Position numbers and translations under genes: made by a program. Of a DNA stretch of 64,000 nt, positions 60,799 to 64,000 are shown in pieces; position 1 is the stretch's first letter; each line of letters begins with the position of its first letter. Source of the DNA: Pseudanabaena sp. BC1403 (GTDB lineage Bacteria; Cyanobacteriota; Cyanobacteriia; Pseudanabaenales; Pseudanabaenaceae); NCBI RefSeq assembly GCF_002914585.1, contig NZ_PDDM01000005.1:62001-126000 (forward strand), given 5' to 3'. The notes beneath the pieces are model-generated. The model saw only the letters and a list, made by a program, of their open reading frames with translations, ran no database searches and was not told where the DNA came from.

Positions 60799-61371
60799 AT
60801 GGCAATCTCATTAGAATCTAATCCAAACACAATTTCACTAGATGAGTTTCTTCTTCTCCCAGAAACTAAGCCTGCAAGTGAGTATATTGATGGTCAAGTT
60901 TATCAAAAGCCAATGCCACAGTTTCAGCACAGTATCTTTCAAGCAGAAATTGTTAATTCCATAAATCAAATAGTCAAACCAAAAAAAATGGCTTTTGCTT
61001 TCCCAGAATTACGTTGTAGCTTTGGTGGAATATCGCTTGTACCAGATATTTGTGTATTGCGATGGCAGAACATTCCGTTTATGCTAAATGGAAGAGTTGG
61101 GAATAAAGTGCCACTTGCTCCTGATTGGATTATTGAGATTCTCTCTCCTGGGCAGTCACCTTTGCTGGTGATGAATAAAATTGGCTTAGCAATTACCAAT
61201 GGTTCTGAGCTTGGTTGGCTAATTTCCCCAAGTCAAGAACTAATTATGGTATACGTAGGCGATCATCTCCCTGAGACCAAAAGAGGCTCAGATATTTTGC
61301 CAGTTTTGGATGTTTTGGGAGATTGGCAAATATCAGTAGATAATATATTTGACTTGCTAAAGTTACAATAA
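60799..61371 (+). CDS. Uma2 family (DUF820) putative nuclease-fold protein
   Basis: A 190-residue Uma2 protein: ISLDEFLLLPETKPASEYID, FAFPELRCSFGGISLVPDIC with the aspartate, and LAPDWIIEILSPGQSPLLVM with the glutamate, followed by NGSELGWLISPSQELIMVYV. The ATG at 60799 gives the family N-terminus; the longer open frame upstream overlaps the 2TM gene and is not credible. A 26-bp-arm palindrome starts at its stop. Confidence 0.88.
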   Translation: MAISLESNPNTISLDEFLLLPETKPASEYIDGQVYQKPMPQFQHSIFQAEIVNSINQIVKPKKMAFAFPELRCSFGGISLVPDICVLRWQNIPFMLNGRVGNKVPLAPDWIIEILSPGQSPLLVMNKIGLAITNGSELGWLISPSQELIMVYVGDHLPETKRGSDILPVLDVLGDWQISVDNIFDLLKLQ

Positions 61372-61424
61372 TCTAAAGTTTAGGATAGGCGGCGCTTTGC
61401 GCCGCCTATCCTAAACTTTAGATT
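61370..61424. terminator. Palindrome with 26-bp perfect arms
   Basis: Starts inside the stop codon of the Uma2 gene and ends 17 bases before the DUF3181 start. Core GGCGGCGC-TTT-GCGCCGCC. Confidence 0.8.
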
Positions 61425-61440
61425 TATACAAATAAACAAA

Positions 61441-61731
61441 ATGAGTACTACTGAACGTATTGAACAGCTCGCCGCCACGATCGCAGAAGATGTGTATATC
61501 GATATTGCTAAATGGCATTTGTATTTAAATGATGCGCATTTGCATCGCCCTCTTGCTGAAAAGTTTTATCCGATGTTGCCAGATGGTATTACATCGGCAG
61601 ATGTTACAAAAGTATTAAATGGAACGATGATTGCGATCGGTGGCGGCAATCGTGAAATCCCTTTGAGTGACTTAATTCCCAAATCTTGTCAAAATAGATT
61701 ATTAACTATTCTGGAAGATTTTGATTACTAA
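61441..61731 (+). CDS. DUF3181 family protein
   Basis: A 96-residue soluble protein with the DUF3181 pattern found across cyanobacteria: IEQLAATIAEDVYIDIAKWH, LYLNDAHLHRPLAEKFYPML, and NGTMIAIGGGNREIPLSDLI near the end. Function unknown. It is followed by a short hairpin and, 46 bases on, by a sensor kinase gene. Confidence 0.87.
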   Translation: MSTTERIEQLAATIAEDVYIDIAKWHLYLNDAHLHRPLAEKFYPMLPDGITSADVTKVLNGTMIAIGGGNREIPLSDLIPKSCQNRLLTILEDFDY

Positions 61732-61738
61732 ACCCTGT

Positions 61739-61765
61739 ACGAGAAATCACGTCGCGATTTCTCGT
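61739..61765. repeat. Short hairpin ACGAGAAATC arms
   Basis: Ten-bp perfect arms around ACGTCGC, seven bases after the DUF3181 stop. A small member of the stop-proximal hairpin set. Confidence 0.65.
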
Positions 61766-61777
61766 TATTAATTACCC

Positions 61778-63097
61778 ATGACCACTGCTCCTCCTAATCC
61801 TGTTTTTCAGTCAATGCGCCGCCGCCTAGCGCTGTGGTATGCGATCGTCACGGCAATTTTGTTGATTGTGTTTGCGACGGGGTTCTATTTGTATGTGCAG
61901 ACAACTTTGATTGATCGCATTGATGACACGATCGACCATGTTGCTGAAGTAATAGAGCGATCGCTAATTCGGTCTAACTTAATTGACTTAGAGTCAGATT
62001 TTGGCAGCAATTTCTCGGCAAATGCTCAAGCGATCGATGCCGATCATATTGATATTGACTGGTTTAGCCCCAGTGGCAAGATTCTTTGGACAACTAATGC
62101 GAATACGGAGTCATTACAACCCCGTGAGAAAGGAATATTGCAGCCTGTCTATCGCACCGTGCATTTGTCAGAAGTTGAGCCATTGCGACAGATGACTGAA
62201 CCGATTGTAATTAATGGCAAATTATTAGGATATCTACGAATTAGTCATCCTTGGTTTGAGGTGACTAAGCCTGTCAAGCAATTATTCCTCGATTTAGCGA
62301 TCGGCACAACGCTGATGGTATTCGTGGTTCTCCTATGCGGTTGGTGGCTCGCAGGAATCGCTATGGAGCCAGTGCGTGAATCCTATCAGCGCTTAAAACA
62401 GTTCACAGCCGATGCTTCCCATGAGCTTCGCAACCCGATCGCAGTCATTCAAACCAATGTCCAAGTTGCCCTTGCCGATCCCAATCCCGATCCCGAATTT
62501 CAGCGATCGCAAATGGAAACAATTGAAAGAATTACCAGACGATTAGGAAGATTAATTGATGATTTACTGTTTTTAGCAAGGCATGATGGCGGTATTACTA
62601 ATCAGAAGCGTGAATCTTGCAATTTATCGCAAATTTTGCGTGAAGTTGGAGAAGAACAACAGACGATCGCGCATCAAAAACAAATCACCTTGGAAGTCCC
62701 CGATCAAGAATCTAAACTAGTCGTATCAGGCGATCGCGATCGCTTAGGGCGATTATTTACAAATCTGATCAGCAATGCGATCGCCTATACGCCCACAGGC
62801 GGGAAAGTCCAAATCATCTCCGAGTCAAGCACTTCTCACAATCAAATTCAAGTGCAGATCAAAGATACTGGCATCGGTATTCCTGAAGCAGAACTATCCC
62901 AGATTTTTGAACGGTTCTATCGCTATCAACCCCAAAAAAGCAGCAAATCTAGTGCAAAATCTATCAATCCCATGACCAGTGGATCAGGACTGGGACTTGC
63001 GATCGCAAAGGCGATCGCCGAAAGCCATCAGGGACAAATTAATGTCGAGAGCAAAGTCGGACAGGGAACGACTTTTACAGTAGTTTTATCCAATTAA
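61778..63097 (+). CDS. Membrane sensor histidine kinase (RppB-like)
   Basis: A 439-residue kinase. Membrane helices lie near 21-45 and 171-195, enclosing a periplasmic sensor of about 125 residues. DASHELRNPIAVIQTNV carries the phospho-histidine H215, NLISNAIAYTPTGG is the N box, DTGIGIPEAEL the G1 box, FERFYR the F box and GSGLGLAIAKAIAESH the G2 box. It resembles RppB/NrsS-type kinases linked to metal or redox response. No response regulator is adjacent in the window, so its partner is elsewhere. A good terminator follows. Confidence 0.92.
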   Translation: MTTAPPNPVFQSMRRRLALWYAIVTAILLIVFATGFYLYVQTTLIDRIDDTIDHVAEVIERSLIRSNLIDLESDFGSNFSANAQAIDADHIDIDWFSPSGKILWTTNANTESLQPREKGILQPVYRTVHLSEVEPLRQMTEPIVINGKLLGYLRISHPWFEVTKPVKQLFLDLAIGTTLMVFVVLLCGWWLAGIAMEPVRESYQRLKQFTADASHELRNPIAVIQTNVQVALADPNPDPEFQRSQMETIERITRRLGRLIDDLLFLARHDGGITNQKRESCNLSQILREVGEEQQTIAHQKQITLEVPDQESKLVVSGDRDRLGRLFTNLISNAIAYTPTGGKVQIISESSTSHNQIQVQIKDTGIGIPEAELSQIFERFYRYQPQKSSKSSAKSINPMTSGSGLGLAIAKAIAESHQGQINVESKVGQGTTFTVVLSN

Positions 63098-63139
63098 ATT
63101 GCCTAAAGAAAAGAAAAAAAGATGGCATTTTCCTATATC

Positions 63140-63170
63140 AAAAAAGGCAGTACTCCGTGCTGCCTTTTTT
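63140..63170. terminator. Bidirectional Rho-independent terminator
   Basis: AAAAAAGGCAG then loop and CTGCCTTTTTT, 43 bases after the kinase stop and 49 before the convergent gene's stop. T-runs on both strands. Confidence 0.85.
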
Positions 63171-63218
63171 GGGAACTAACGCAAAATTTGCATGGCTATA
63201 GAAGCTATGTAGAGATTC

Positions 63219-64000
63219 TCAATTAAACCAAACTACAAAGCCAAATAGATTGCTACCAAAAGCATTTAGCATCTCATTCCAAACACGAGCATCAGTAGTA
63301 GTTCCTTTCTCAAGATAAGGAGTAGCCGCAGTGCCTTGAACCCATGACACTAGGTCAAATGCACGCGGTTCAGTAAAAATTCGAGCAAAATCAATACTCA
63401 ATTTTTCATCTCGCCAGAACGGAATATTCTTTTTGCCATCAAGAATCATCGCAATTTCATCTAGAGATTTTAGCCAAGATTTGACCATTTCATCGGTAAC
63501 ACGAACCTGTGGAATTACTGACAATTGCTTAGGATTAGGAACCCATTCGCGATCGCTATCGGTTTCCGCTAAAATCGATTTCCACGATTCACGACTCAGA
63601 CTAATCACTGACTTCATGTGATTAAGTATTGTGGTCATGCGTTGCGGTTCTTGCAAAGGGAATTTTGCTAGATGCACAGCCGTAACTAAATCAAGAGGAT
63701 CAAAAATGTTGAAGGAATACTCATCAGTCTTCTTGGGGCGTTTCAGTAAAAACTTATGAGGTGTATCCACATTTTGGAAGAATAAATGAGCGCAAGCAGC
63801 AAACAACTCTCGGCTATCATAGGCTCGCAAAAATTCGCCCATCGCACCTAATACATGGGTATAGCCCTGTAGCCACAAAGCATCACCGCGATCAAACGCG
63901 ATTAAAAATTGCTGTGCATCTTTTTCAGTAACCCTTGCGCCCGTCACCGCATTAAAAATCTGCCACAACATTTCTTTGTCATCAGCCTTGCCATTGCCAT
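63219..64000 (-). CDS. Conserved protein of unknown function, 5' end outside window
   Basis: The minus-strand frame is open from a TAA at 63219 to the right edge; codons before the first internal ATG (63971) read GNGKADDKE, so the start lies outside. The visible 260 residues contain IAFDRGDALWLQGYTHVLGA, LFFQNVDTPHKFLLKRP and FDPLDLVTAVHLAKFPLQEP, and end in a hydrophobic NLFGFVVWF. No membrane helix or known motif is seen. I do not recognise the family. Confidence 0.7.
   Translation of the reverse strand, partial: GNGKADDKEMLWQIFNAVTGARVTEKDAQQFLIAFDRGDALWLQGYTHVLGAMGEFLRAYDSRELFAACAHLFFQNVDTPHKFLLKRPKKTDEYSFNIFDPLDLVTAVHLAKFPLQEPQRMTTILNHMKSVISLSRESWKSILAETDSDREWVPNPKQLSVIPQVRVTDEMVKSWLKSLDEIAMILDGKKNIPFWRDEKLSIDFARIFTEPRAFDLVSWVQGTAATPYLEKGTTTDARVWNEMLNAFGSNLFGFVVWFN

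Noticed and set aside
1-64000. tRNA or rRNA genes
   Set aside because: No spacer showed a convincing T-arm and acceptor pairing or rRNA-like sequence by eye; a covariance-model search would be decisive.

Overview
The window looks like chromosomal DNA of a filamentous or Pseudanabaena-like cyanobacterium. The HIP1 octamer GCGATCGC is scattered through genes and spacers. The gene content includes ndhF3/ndhD3-type NDH-1 subunits, a patD homologue, a phylloquinone MenG/thioesterase pair, a DUF3181 protein and a DevA-type ATPase. The genus is an inference from this overall picture. No rRNA or tRNA gene and no CRISPR array was seen.

Layout. 1-6.6 kb: three class III adenylate cyclase copies in one orientation (one cut by the window edge, one decayed, one intact) with purT and an S4-domain protein. 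6.9-12.8 kb: prfC, mnmG, a Uma2 nuclease-like gene, a decayed second copy of the mnmG 3' end, and a secreted TPR protein. 12.9-22.1 kb: a type I restriction-modification locus (hsdM, hsdR, hsdS), all on the minus strand. Small genes (DUF433, Uma2, HNH nuclease and partner) sit between hsdR and hsdS. Two MntA/HepT-like nucleotidyltransferase-HEPN units lie upstream of hsdS, the nearer one with its HEPN gene reduced to 37 codons. 22.3-29.0 kb: metabolic and signalling genes (glutathione transferase, lipoprotein solute-binding protein, hybrid histidine kinase, flavoprotein).

29.1-35.4 kb is a defence/toxin island. It holds remnants of small antitoxins, a DUF433/DUF5615 pair, a three-gene ABC three-component system (REase-like effector, small middle component, DUF2326 ATPase), ParDE and Phd/PIN. 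35.6-44.4 kb: a GH38 alpha-mannosidase, two membrane proteins, patD and the ndhF3-ndhD3 pair. 44.5-50.5 kb: a surface-polysaccharide cluster of two glycosyltransferases, three methyltransferases and a Wzt-type ABC ATPase. 50.6-54.9 kb: a zinc-ribbon protein, devA-like and pmbA-like genes, a BrnT/antitoxin remnant, and a compact pair of a TIR/deoxyribosyltransferase-like protein and a three-helix membrane protein that may be a small defence system. 55.3-64 kb: lpxB-related, menG, DHNA-CoA thioesterase, aroF, argH, a Uma2 gene and a sensor kinase.

The most striking feature that is not a gene is the set of near-perfect intergenic palindromes. They share GC-rich GCGC-TTT-GCGC or GCGC-GAA-GCGC centres, have arms of up to 29 bp that differ from locus to locus, and often begin within a few bases of a stop codon. 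A 103-bp MITE-like repeat with ATACCAA ends is present in three clean copies and one diverged copy. Many ORF starts were moved to internal ATGs where overlap or Shine-Dalgarno evidence favoured it.
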